The translations under genes and the position numbers were made by a program. Shown in pieces: positions 17,195 to 25,945 of a stretch of 64,000 nt of DNA. The DNA comes from Celerinatantimonas yamalensis (lineage in GTDB: Bacteria; Pseudomonadota; Gammaproteobacteria; Enterobacterales; Celerinatantimonadaceae). Under the pieces are notes generated by a model. That model was given only the letters and a program-made list of their open reading frames with translations. It was not told where the DNA came from and ran no database searches. The stretch lies in assembly GCF_046054155.1 (NCBI RefSeq), contig NZ_JBEQCT010000003.1, positions 62,001 to 126,000 of the forward strand. The letters are read 5' to 3'. Every line of letters starts with the position of its first letter. The first letter of the stretch is position 1.

Positions 17195-20029
17195 ATGCTG
17201 AATGCTATCGATTATCAACTCTGTTCTGATGAAGCCCGCCAACAGGCTAATGAAGCACAACTTGCCCCTGTGTTATTAAAGCGCCAGCAGCTCAATCTTG
17301 CGGCTCTTGCTCAAGTGGATGAGGCGTTGGCGGAAAAAATTAAGCAGCACCTTGCCGTGGCATTCGCGCCATTTGTGACACGTAAGAAGTATATTAACGT
17401 AATGCATGTTAGCCGAGCTCGGGCGTTATACCCTGTTGTCCCTCCTGAGTACGTTGCTCGTCAAGTCGCTGATTTTTGCCGCCATGCACTATGTATTGAT
17501 AAACGCCAAGATTATAGCCAGATTACACCGCAGCGTGAAAATGCTCAGAACGTGCGTGACATATTCCCAGGTATTGAACAGCGTTATGTGTCCTTAGATG
17601 TAACACCCGGAGAGGCTCTGGTGGTGCTTGGTTGTGGGTTGGGTCATCACTTATTGGCACTGGCTCAGAGTAGCCAATGGCAATCGATAGTGATCGTGGA
17701 GCCACAGTTTGATTTATTAAAAGCATCAATGATAAGTGGGCCATGGCATACATTTTTACACTACTGCCAGTTTCATCATATTGATTTGACGATTATTGCC
17801 GGTCACGAAGGTAGCGATAATTTGCCTCAGTTACAGCAGTGGTTGATAGACCAACCTGCGCAGAGTTTTCACGTATTTCGTCACTATCAATACCCACTGT
17901 TTTGTCGGATTGAGATGGATTTGGCCTTGGGGCGAGTCCATTGGCAAAAATTGACCTCGTTAGCATCACGGGATTCGAAGCAGGATCGTTATTATGAGTT
18001 TTCATTTTCACTCAACCATTATTTAGATGTCACTAGAGCGCCTTGTAATAGTGGCTATTTTGATGCGAATTGTCGCGCTTTCCGGCAATTTTTACCGGAG
18101 ATTGCCGATTCGTTTGCCTCCTATCAAGCTAAACGCTGGGTATTATTTCAAAGTGGAGAAACCAGCTGGAATGTGATTGATATAGAGCAGGGGAATAGTT
18201 TATTTTTAGATGATGCTGAGCAGGAGAGTTTGGAGTATTTACGTCATTATGGAAAACATCCAAGATTAGATGCACTGGATGCTCGAAATGGCGCGCGTAA
18301 AAGTAGCCCTTATTTGCACTATGACTATTCAGACAAGCTCAAAGCGCTGGTGCAAGAACTCCCCCAGGAAAGTTTTCAGCAACTGCCGCGCAAGCTTCCA
18401 TCATTTTTGATGTATGGCTGTGCGTTAGGGTATCAACTACAAGCGCTTGTAAACGACCATGAAGTAGATAATTTAATTATCTACGAACCCAATAGTGATT
18501 ATTTTTACGCGAGTTTGATACTCATCGATTGGCAACGTATTCTCACATCACTTGATGAACGCCAAGCTAATCTTTATCTGAATATTGGTGATAATGGCGA
18601 GAATATGGTGGATGATATTTTAACTCGTCTGAGCTATAGCGGTATCCATATTCTCTCGTATACATTTTTTTATGTTAGCTACTATCAAAGCGAGTTTGAT
18701 CAGCATATTCGCCAGACTCGAGAGCACTTTAAAATTCTGCTCAATATTAGCGAATATTATGATCATGCTTTTTATAATTTAACCCATACACGTGAATCTT
18801 TTGCGCAAAATCGCCCTTATTTACGTACCCAACGAGATCATAGGTTTCAGCAAGAACTTGCACAGATACCTGTTTTCATTGTCGGTAATGGTCCATCTTT
18901 AGATGGTGCGGTTGAGGCATTGCGAGAATATCAAGATCGCGCCATTATTATCTCGTGTGGTACTAGTTTAAAAGCGCTGTACCAGTATGGTATTCGCCCG
19001 GATTTTCACGCTGAGGTTGAGCAAACCCGCTCTACCTATCATTGGATCTGCCAAGTGCCCGATAAGCAGTGGCTGAAACAGATTGATTTGTTAACCGTTA
19101 ATGGTGTCCATCCTGATGTTTCAGACTTGTTCCGCCAGACATTATTGTGCTTTAAGCGTGGTGAAGCTGCAACGCTCGCACATCTGTTAGCTAATAGTGA
19201 AGGGAGCAGTTATCAGGATATTCTCTATTCTTATCCAACCGTCTCTAATTGTGCAGTTGCTTATACGTTAGCGCTAGGTTTTAAGCAGATTTATCTGTTC
19301 GGTGTTGATTTAGGTTTTAAAGATCCTCGCTATCACCATAGCCAACAGTCTGCTTATTTTAAAGAGCAAGATGGCTCAGAGATCTATGACTATGCGCAGC
19401 ATGGCGTTGGTCTGCGAGTTCCTGGCAACTTTGATGATTATGTGTTTACTAAGTATGAATTTAGGTATTCAGCCGAAATCATCGAAAAAACGTTGGCAGA
19501 ATATGTGGGGGTAGATTGTTATAACACCAGTGATGGTTCATTGATTCAGGGCACTACACCGCTACGGCTTGACCAGTTATTAATTCTCAATGAGCCTTTA
19601 GACAAGGCCCATTTTCGCCAGCAACTGTTAGCGACAGCGTATGATACCCAAACTAACCAGATCGCGACTTGTCTGAATGACTGGTTTAGTGACAGTCAGT
19701 TTGACTCATACATTGATAGCCTATTGGATATACTTGAGCAACCTTGTGCTAGCTGGCAAGCTGTGTTAGCTCAGCTTACTCAGCAGATGGCGGTATTAGG
19801 TTCAGCGGCTAGTAACTACCATTCACTATTTTTTGTACTGATGCGCGGTTCAATGAATTCTTGCTTAACTTATCTTACCCGCTTGGCTTTCTCAGGTGAA
19901 GACCAACAGTTATGCATGCATCGCTATGAGCAAGGCAAAGTTATCTGGCAAGATTATTTGCGGGCAATTCGCCAGCACTATACTGTGCATCAAGGCTCGT
20001 TTGACCAAACACCTGGGCTTGATTTTTAA
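17195..20029 (+). CDS. Maf family motility accessory factor, flagellin glycosyltransferase
   Basis: A 944-aa protein of the motility accessory factor (Maf) family, probably moving nonulosonic acid (pseudaminic acid type) onto flagellin serines or threonines. The central DUF115 region begins near residue 560 with the motif FIVGNGPSLDGAVEAL and continues through IISCGTSLKALYQYGIRPDF and a YLFGVDLGF motif. Two similar glycine motifs lie further forward (VLGCGLGHHLLAL near residue 144; LMYGCALGYQLQAL near 404), suggesting a repeated N-terminal fold. It is long for the family. Location beside flagellins and pseB-pseC supports the role. Function is inferred from family and context. Confidence 0.88.
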   Translation: MLNAIDYQLCSDEARQQANEAQLAPVLLKRQQLNLAALAQVDEALAEKIKQHLAVAFAPFVTRKKYINVMHVSRARALYPVVPPEYVARQVADFCRHALCIDKRQDYSQITPQRENAQNVRDIFPGIEQRYVSLDVTPGEALVVLGCGLGHHLLALAQSSQWQSIVIVEPQFDLLKASMISGPWHTFLHYCQFHHIDLTIIAGHEGSDNLPQLQQWLIDQPAQSFHVFRHYQYPLFCRIEMDLALGRVHWQKLTSLASRDSKQDRYYEFSFSLNHYLDVTRAPCNSGYFDANCRAFRQFLPEIADSFASYQAKRWVLFQSGETSWNVIDIEQGNSLFLDDAEQESLEYLRHYGKHPRLDALDARNGARKSSPYLHYDYSDKLKALVQELPQESFQQLPRKLPSFLMYGCALGYQLQALVNDHEVDNLIIYEPNSDYFYASLILIDWQRILTSLDERQANLYLNIGDNGENMVDDILTRLSYSGIHILSYTFFYVSYYQSEFDQHIRQTREHFKILLNISEYYDHAFYNLTHTRESFAQNRPYLRTQRDHRFQQELAQIPVFIVGNGPSLDGAVEALREYQDRAIIISCGTSLKALYQYGIRPDFHAEVEQTRSTYHWICQVPDKQWLKQIDLLTVNGVHPDVSDLFRQTLLCFKRGEAATLAHLLANSEGSSYQDILYSYPTVSNCAVAYTLALGFKQIYLFGVDLGFKDPRYHHSQQSAYFKEQDGSEIYDYAQHGVGLRVPGNFDDYVFTKYEFRYSAEIIEKTLAEYVGVDCYNTSDGSLIQGTTPLRLDQLLILNEPLDKAHFRQQLLATAYDTQTNQIATCLNDWFSDSQFDSYIDSLLDILEQPCASWQAVLAQLTQQMAVLGSAASNYHSLFFVLMRGSMNSCLTYLTRLAFSGEDQQLCMHRYEQGKVIWQDYLRAIRQHYTVHQGSFDQTPGLDF

Positions 20030-20191
20030 GCATGCAGCGTAAATGTAAGTTCTGCATTTATGCAATGTAGGCGGCGTATTTCAGGACGCTTTAATGCGCT
20101 AATGACATTTCAGTGCAAAGGTAAAATGGCTCAGAGCGTATGGTTAGTGATGAAAAATAAGGCAGTGACATATTTTAAGATAACGATGCGA

Positions 20192-20215
20192 CTTGCCATG
20201 AACAGGCATGGCAAG
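20192..20215. repeat. Nine-base hairpin between convergent genes
   Basis: CTTGCCATG, loop AACAGG, CATGGCAAG, a perfect stem between the maf stop (20029) and the stop of the minus-strand unknown gene (20250). It lacks a T run on either strand, so it is not a typical terminator, but it may stop or protect transcripts from both sides. A second, weaker stem (GCGTAAATG / CATTTATGC) follows maf at about 20038-20063. Confidence 0.55.
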
Positions 20216-20249
20216 GATGACGAATGCTTAAAAAAGGATCTTATATTGC

Positions 20250-20645
20250 TTAACTATATTGCTGATGGATCTTCTGAAAATAGTCGACCAGTGAATATTG
20301 TTCGTTATTGATCAAATACTGATAGACAATTCCCGGAAAGGCATAGCTGTATGGATCACGGATCACAAAGGTTTGCGGTGGTTCACCGCCTTGCTCTTCT
20401 TGATGAAACCAGTGCCCACCATAATTTTGGATAAATATTTCTCCCATATAAGCACCGAACATATATGACAATGTAAACAACATTTTGTCATTGATAGAGT
20501 CGGATCGAAGGGGTATGAGTAACAACTCCACGTCAGCAAGACTTGAGATGCTATAGTCAAGCGTCGTGATCTGTTGTTCCTCGGCAAAGTGAACAGCATC
20601 TGCAGCAGATGCCCGCATTAATTCGGAAATATTGGCAGGATCCAT
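20250..20645 (-). CDS. Conserved hypothetical protein downstream of pseC
   Basis: A 131-aa protein I do not recognise. It is acidic, without signal peptide or membrane segment. Visible stretches are VELLLIPLRSDSINDKMLFT, SYMFGAYMGEIFIQNYGGHW and PQTFVIRDPYSYAFPGIVY. The pattern of a helix with GAYMGE followed by a GG-W and an aromatic PF/PY region occurs in several uncharacterised families, including some immunity-like ones. It begins 11 bases after the pseC stop and is almost surely in the pseB-pseC operon. A link to glycosylation is only inferred from position. Confidence 0.75.
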   Translation of the reverse strand: MDPANISELMRASAADAVHFAEEQQITTLDYSISSLADVELLLIPLRSDSINDKMLFTLSYMFGAYMGEIFIQNYGGHWFHQEEQGGEPPQTFVIRDPYSYAFPGIVYQYLINNEQYSLVDYFQKIHQQYS

Positions 20646-20656
20646 AGTGTCCTCAA

Positions 20657-21835
20657 TTAGTTGGTCAGTTGCAGATGGGTATCAAGCACCATACAAACTA
20701 TAGTTATGATACGTTGCTGGTCGGCAGTACTCAAGGTTGGATAAATCGGTAATGACAGAGCATGTAGATAATGCTCTTCCGCGCCAGGATAATCAGCGTA
20801 ATTGTTTGCATTGAGTGCTTGATAATAGGGCTGTCGATAGATAGGGATATAGTGAAATTGACAAAATATGTGTTGTGCAGCCAGCGCCTGGTAAATCGCG
20901 CTACGCACGTTTGTATTTGGGCAGCGGATCAAAGCTAAATGGTAGGCCGATTGACTGTTTGGAATGAGTGTTTGCATGGGAAGATACGAGCTAAACGCTT
21001 GCTGATATCGCGCCGCTATCTGCTGCCGAGCATCAATAAATTGGTTTAAACGCTGAAGTTGTGACAGACCTAAAGCGGCTTGCAAGTCAGATAAACGGTA
21101 ATTGTAACCAAGTAGTTGTTGTTCATAATACCATGGCGCCGCTGTTTTTTGCTGCCATTGCGTATTATCTTTGGTGATCCCATGGCTTGCGAATAAGCGT
21201 ATTCTTAACGCTAATTGTTGATCATTGCAGGTGAGCATCCCACCTTCCGCGGTTGTAATTGATTTAACCGGATGGAAGCTAAATACGCAGCAGTCGCTGT
21301 ATTGACAACTTCCAATGGGTTGACCTTGGTAGGTGCTTCCCAGTGCATGGCAACTATCTTCGATGATGGCTATGTCATGTGGTTGGCATAACCTAGCAAC
21401 TGTACGCATATCACAGCTATTGCCCCCCAAATGCACGACAATAATCGCTTTTGGGAGTTTTTGCTGTTGCTCAGCTTGAGCCAACATATTGGCAAGTGCT
21501 GAGGTAGCAATGTTACCAGTGGCAGGGTCAATATCAATAAACTTTACATCAGCACCGCAGTAGCGAGCACAGTTAGCTGTGGCAACGAAACTCACCGCAG
21601 AAACCCACACCGTATCGCCAGCCGTAATACCTAATCCTAAACAAGCTAAATGCAGCGCCGTGGTGCCATTACTGCAAGCAACGGCATATTGGGCTTGAAC
21701 GCATTGGGCTAAGGCTTTCTCAAAGTTTTCAACCGCGGACCCCTGTGTTAGGCGATCGCTGTGTAAAACATCGCTAACCGCGCTAATATCCTCTGCGGTA
21801 ATCGTTTGTTTGCCGTAATAAATTGCATGCTTCAT
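20657..21835 (-). CDS. pseC: UDP-4-amino sugar aminotransferase PseC
   Basis: A 392-aa PLP-dependent aminotransferase of the DegT/DnrJ/EryC1 group, second step of pseudaminic acid synthesis: it aminates the PseB product at C4. It starts IYYGKQTITAEDISAVSDVL with the PLP-binding Lys in FSFHPVKSITTAEGGM (near residue 185). The ATG lies two bases after the pseB stop. Assignment to PseC rather than another DegT enzyme rests on the start, length and pairing with pseB. Confidence 0.92.
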   Translation of the reverse strand: MKHAIYYGKQTITAEDISAVSDVLHSDRLTQGSAVENFEKALAQCVQAQYAVACSNGTTALHLACLGLGITAGDTVWVSAVSFVATANCARYCGADVKFIDIDPATGNIATSALANMLAQAEQQQKLPKAIIVVHLGGNSCDMRTVARLCQPHDIAIIEDSCHALGSTYQGQPIGSCQYSDCCVFSFHPVKSITTAEGGMLTCNDQQLALRIRLFASHGITKDNTQWQQKTAAPWYYEQQLLGYNYRLSDLQAALGLSQLQRLNQFIDARQQIAARYQQAFSSYLPMQTLIPNSQSAYHLALIRCPNTNVRSAIYQALAAQHIFCQFHYIPIYRQPYYQALNANNYADYPGAEEHYLHALSLPIYPTLSTADQQRIITIVCMVLDTHLQLTN

Positions 21836-21837
21836 GA

Positions 21838-22821
21838 TTAGTAATTATGGATTTCATCAACTGTTAAATAATGCGGATTATCTAACGAATTATAAGAAAA
21901 GCCGATATCCACCTGACGGCCTTGTTGCTGACAGGCATTGGTTTCAAAATTATTTTGACGGCTATTAAAAGAGATACTTGGGGCAATCACAAAGTGATCA
22001 TCAAACTCGTAGCTGTGATATGAATCGTCAGCGGGGACCATCACCTCATGCAGTTTTTCGCCGGGGCGAATGCCAATAATATGAGTGCTCAGTTCAGGCG
22101 CTAGGGCTTTAGCCAGATCAATGATACGTACGGAAGGAATTTTGGGCACAAAGATTTCGCCACCATGCATCCGTTTAAAATTATCAACGACAAACTGAAC
22201 GCCTTGCTCAAGAGTGATCCAAAAGCGTGTCATATCAGCATGGGTGATTGGCAGTGATGTTTCACCTCGTTCGATGAGTTTCTTAAAAAACGGAACAACT
22301 GAACCACGAGAACCGACTACATTGCCATAGCGTACCACACTAAAACTCGTTTGAATTGCGCCGACCATATTGTTTGCTGCCACAAATAACTTATCGCTGG
22401 CAAGCTTGGTTGCTCCATATAAATTAATCGGATTGGCAGCTTTGTCGGTCGATAACGCGATAACTTTATGAACTTGATTGGCTAACGCGGCATGAATGAC
22501 ATTTTCGGCGCCGTTAATGTTGGTTTTTATGCATTCCATGGGGTTGTATTCAGCGGCAGGAACTTGTTTTAACGCCGCGGCATGGATGACATAATCGATG
22601 CCGCGCATTGCCTGTGTTAGACGCTCGCGATCACGTACATCCCCAATAAAATAACGCATGCAACTTTGTCCAAACAGCTGTTGCATCTCATATTGTTTGA
22701 GCTCGTCGCGTGAATAGATCACGACACGCTTGGGTTGATAATCGGCTAGCAGCTTCTTAACAAATTTCTGGCCAAATGAACCGGTTCCTCCGGTAATTAA
22801 AATCTGTTTTCCATTAAACAT
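21838..22821 (-). CDS. pseB: UDP-GlcNAc 4,6-dehydratase (inverting) PseB
   Basis: A 327-aa short-chain dehydratase/epimerase starting pseudaminic acid synthesis. It has the NAD(P) motif ITGGTGSFGQKF at the start and YGATKLASDK with the Tyr-x-x-x-Lys pair. I chose the ATG at 22821 with AGGACAG upstream; the reading frame stays open for 19 further codons but the family begins near MFNGKQILITGG. First gene of pseB-pseC-unknown, divergent from flrA. Confidence 0.93.
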   Translation of the reverse strand: MFNGKQILITGGTGSFGQKFVKKLLADYQPKRVVIYSRDELKQYEMQQLFGQSCMRYFIGDVRDRERLTQAMRGIDYVIHAAALKQVPAAEYNPMECIKTNINGAENVIHAALANQVHKVIALSTDKAANPINLYGATKLASDKLFVAANNMVGAIQTSFSVVRYGNVVGSRGSVVPFFKKLIERGETSLPITHADMTRFWITLEQGVQFVVDNFKRMHGGEIFVPKIPSVRIIDLAKALAPELSTHIIGIRPGEKLHEVMVPADDSYHSYEFDDHFVIAPSISFNSRQNNFETNACQQQGRQVDIGFSYNSLDNPHYLTVDEIHNY

Positions 22822-23349
22822 GTTAGCTGTCCTAAACTCTATAGATGGCTCGATACAGCAAAATGACAATTCTAGCATTATTTAATGCTGATAGGGGTAG
22901 CCGAATGCATCGCAGCGAGTCGTATTTGAATGGATATAATAAGCAGATATTATGCCTATTTTTGTAAATATATTAGATATTGATGTAATAATTAGATAAA
23001 AAGTGCCAGAACATCGTTTTGTCTCAGTGTTTTGTGCGTATTTTAACCACTATTTGAAAAGTGATGAGGTAACAGCAAGCAATCTTTAGCATACTTGGGC
23101 TTAGTAATCCTACTCGAAGTCCTCGTCTGCCTCTTTCCCCATGCTGCGATCAAATTTTTTGGTGGCATGATAGTTTCGTTAGTTGTGTTATATATTATAT
23201 TGTTGACTCTTTACTTAATAGTGGGCGGGGTGTCAGTATTTTGTCACCATTGTCTTTAGAGGCTTGCTATATTTTGACGCATGACTAAAATTTGGTGTCC
23301 TAAAAGGACTAACAATAATTGATTAGTTATTTTCGATCAGAGGCATGGA
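22822..23349. other. Divergent spacer pseB / flrA
   Basis: A 528-base AT-rich region with no convincing gene. It must hold promoters for pseB (leftward) and flrA (rightward), but I cannot name a clear -35/-10 pair for either. A palindrome AGCATTA, TT, TAATGCT lies at 22874-22889, 53-68 bases before the pseB start. TGGCATG-N4-TTTC at 23163 resembles a sigma-54 site but lacks the -12 GC. Confidence 0.6.
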
Positions 23350-24798
23350 ATGGATTTAAGTTCGACCATCTTAGTTTGCGATGACAACAAACAACGAGCG
23401 GAAGCACTAGTGACTGTGCTCAATTTTATCGGAAAGCAAAGCCGTTGCTGCGAGCAACATGAATTATCTGATATCGTTTTATCGACCACCAATCCGATAT
23501 TGATAGCTAATGGCCAGCTAAATCTATTAGAGCACATTGCGCAGAATTTTCCATTATTGCCATTAATGACGATTGGACACATTGATCAAGAGAATCCAGG
23601 GACTGACTATGGCAATTTTTTAGGTTCGCTCAATGAGCCATTTAGCTATGATCAGTTGACCCAATTATTGCATCGTGCGCAGACCTATTTGAGTCAACTG
23701 CATCACGATGCACAGACTATCCCGCGTCTATCAGCAGACTTGATAGGTAAATGTGTAGCGATCCAAGATATCCGTCATTTGATCGATCAGGTTGCACATA
23801 CTCGTGCTAATGTATTGATCTTAGGTGAATCAGGAACAGGTAAAGAGGTGGTTGCTCGAGCCGTTCATGAACAATCTGATCGCAAAGAAGGGCCCTTTGT
23901 GCCGATTAATTGCGGCGCTATTCCCGCTGAGTTATTGGAGAGCGAACTCTTTGGCCATGAAAAGGGAGCATTTACTGGTGCTTTTGCTGCGCGTAAAGGT
24001 CGTTTCGAGTTAGCCGAAAGTGGCACCTTATTTTTAGATGAGATCGGTGATATGCCGATGCCGATGCAAGTAAAATTGTTACGGGTGATCCAAGAGCGGG
24101 TGTTCGAGCGTGTTGGAGGAAACCGTGTGTTACAGGCCAATGTGCGCATTATTGCTGCAACACATCGCAATTTAGAAACAATGATTGCTGATGGTAAATT
24201 TCGAGAAGATTTGTTCTATCGCCTGAATGTTTTTCCTATTGAAGTGCCATCATTGCGCGATCGTAGTGATGATATTCCATTGTTATTGCAAGAGTTGGTG
24301 ACGCGACATCAGCAACAACATGGCGCAGTAATTCGATTCACTCAGCGTAGTGTGGAATCATTAATGTTGCATCGCTGGCCCGGTAATATTCGCGAACTGT
24401 CGAATTTGGTGGAACGATTAATCATTTTGCACCCCAATAAAATTATTGATGTGCGGGATCTTCCACCGAAATATCGACATGTTGAAGGTGATGATTTCAT
24501 GCCCAACATTCAAGATTGTTTATCCGAGCGGGATGCGTTGTTGGCCATCTTTAACGATGAGATTGACGAAAAAGCTGCAGCAGCTGAGCCGCCAGCAGCA
24601 GATGCCAGTAATTTAGCCTCTAAACTACCCGATGACGGACTCAACCTTAAAGAAGTACTCAGCGAAATTGAAGTCGATTTAATTCGTCAGGCATTGGAAC
24701 AGCAAGATGGCGTGGTAGCTCGCGCAGCGGAGCAACTCCACATGCGGCGAACAACTTTAGTGGAAAAAATGAAAAAGTATCAATTAAGTAAAGATTAA
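23350..24798 (+). CDS. flrA: Flagellar master regulator FlrA/FleQ (sigma-54 activator)
   Basis: A 482-aa enhancer-binding protein. The N-terminal receiver-like domain (about 1-120) lacks an evident phosphorylation Asp, as in FleQ. The AAA+ domain (about 135-370) has the Walker A GESGTGKE at 159-166 and GAFTGA at 206-211, the loop that touches sigma-54. A FIS-type HTH closes the protein (QALEQQDGVVARAAEQLHMR). It would sit at the top of the polar flagellar cascade and, like FleQ, may respond to cyclic di-GMP. GAGG precedes the ATG. Confidence 0.95.
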   Translation: MDLSSTILVCDDNKQRAEALVTVLNFIGKQSRCCEQHELSDIVLSTTNPILIANGQLNLLEHIAQNFPLLPLMTIGHIDQENPGTDYGNFLGSLNEPFSYDQLTQLLHRAQTYLSQLHHDAQTIPRLSADLIGKCVAIQDIRHLIDQVAHTRANVLILGESGTGKEVVARAVHEQSDRKEGPFVPINCGAIPAELLESELFGHEKGAFTGAFAARKGRFELAESGTLFLDEIGDMPMPMQVKLLRVIQERVFERVGGNRVLQANVRIIAATHRNLETMIADGKFREDLFYRLNVFPIEVPSLRDRSDDIPLLLQELVTRHQQQHGAVIRFTQRSVESLMLHRWPGNIRELSNLVERLIILHPNKIIDVRDLPPKYRHVEGDDFMPNIQDCLSERDALLAIFNDEIDEKAAAAEPPAADASNLASKLPDDGLNLKEVLSEIEVDLIRQALEQQDGVVARAAEQLHMRRTTLVEKMKKYQLSKD

Positions 24799-24847
24799 TT
24801 ATTTATTTTTCATTAAGTTATGGTTGTTTGATGGTTACAAGATAACT

Positions 24848-24862
24848 TGGCACACAATTTGA
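24848..24862 (+). promoter_or_regulatory. Probable sigma-54 promoter of flrBC
   Basis: TGGCACA, four bases, TTGAT. The -24 half is strong and the spacing exact, but the -12 has GA in place of GC. In vibrios flrBC is sigma-54/FlrA-dependent, which supports the reading. It lies about 45 bases before the flrB start. Confidence 0.5.
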
Positions 24863-24906
24863 TTGTTCTCTGTCAAAGAACAGATTTTTGACACAGGACA
24901 GCCATC

Positions 24907-25941
24907 GTGACCAGAGCATTGATTCGTCAGTCATTTTCAGAACATCAACTCGCACAAGTGTTTGATGTGTTGCCATCTGGGCTGATTCTGTTAGATCAGC
25001 GTGGGTTTATTGCTAAAGCAAATCCTGCTGCTGAAACACTTCTCGGCGGAGAATTAGAAGGCGTGCGTTGGTCAAATATTGCACTGGAGCGGTTTGTCCC
25101 TAAGGCCGATGATGGTCATGAGCTTTCTTTGCCTGATGGTCGTTTAGTTCAATTGACGCTAGCGACACTTGTTGAATCGGATCGCCAGTTGATTATGTTG
25201 ACCGATGTGACAGCAACACGTCAACTTCAAGCCAGCCTAGCACGGCTTGAAAAGTTATCTGCGCTAGGGCGAATGGTCGCCTCATTGGCTCATCAAATTC
25301 GTACTCCATTATCTGCAGCAATGCTATATGGGTCTAATCTAGCTAATCAAAATTTACCCATTTCATCACGGCAACGTTTTCAAAGTAAAATGATGGCGCG
25401 GCTGGTTGATTTAGAAAACCAAGTCAATGATATGTTGCTATTTGCTCGTAATGGCGAACAACCTCTCGCTGAAAAAGTGTCGGTGGTCGCATTATTGAGC
25501 CAAATGCAAAGTGCTATGGATGCCAAAATTTTACAGCGACAGCTGCACTTGGAAATTGACTACTGTGAACCGGATGTCTTGATTATGGCTAATACCAACA
25601 GTTTGGTATCAGCATTATCTAACTTGCTGGATAATGCCGTACACGCCAGTTGTAAAGATGCCACTATTGGTTTGTACGCACGAACTGACGGTCAATATGT
25701 TCAAATTTCAGTCGTTGATGATGGCCCTGGGCTCGATGATGACGTGCGTGAGCATCTGTTTGAACCGTTTGTCACAACCAAGCAAAATGGCACCGGTCTT
25801 GGGCTGGCGGTGGTCAAATCAGTAGTGCAGGCGCATAACGGCTCGATTGCCGTTGATTCTCGGCCGGGACAGGGTTGCTGCTTTACAGTGAGTCTTCCTG
25901 TGTATCAAGTATGTACTCAATTTCAAGCAGTAGGAGGCTAA
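24907..25941 (+). CDS. flrB: Flagellar sensor histidine kinase FlrB
   Basis: A 344-aa cytoplasmic kinase with no membrane segment. It has a PAS domain (about 15-105), a HisKA domain with the phospho-acceptor His129 in SLAHQIRTP, and an HATPase domain (NLLDNAVHAS; DDGPGLDD; GTGLGLAVVKS). It phosphorylates FlrC. The start is GTG at 24907 with AGGACAG upstream. flrC begins four bases after its stop. Confidence 0.94.
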   Translation: MTRALIRQSFSEHQLAQVFDVLPSGLILLDQRGFIAKANPAAETLLGGELEGVRWSNIALERFVPKADDGHELSLPDGRLVQLTLATLVESDRQLIMLTDVTATRQLQASLARLEKLSALGRMVASLAHQIRTPLSAAMLYGSNLANQNLPISSRQRFQSKMMARLVDLENQVNDMLLFARNGEQPLAEKVSVVALLSQMQSAMDAKILQRQLHLEIDYCEPDVLIMANTNSLVSALSNLLDNAVHASCKDATIGLYARTDGQYVQISVVDDGPGLDDDVREHLFEPFVTTKQNGTGLGLAVVKSVVQAHNGSIAVDSRPGQGCCFTVSLPVYQVCTQFQAVGG

Positions 25942-25945
25942 GTTA

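Noticed and set aside
20060..20311. 83-codon plus-strand frame after maf
   Set aside because: No ribosome-binding site, low-complexity sequence, and it overlaps the better-supported minus-strand gene at 20250.
23163..23177. Sigma-54-like site before flrA (TGGCATG-N4-TTTC)
   Set aside because: The -12 lacks the required GC, and FlrA-type master regulators usually use other promoters.
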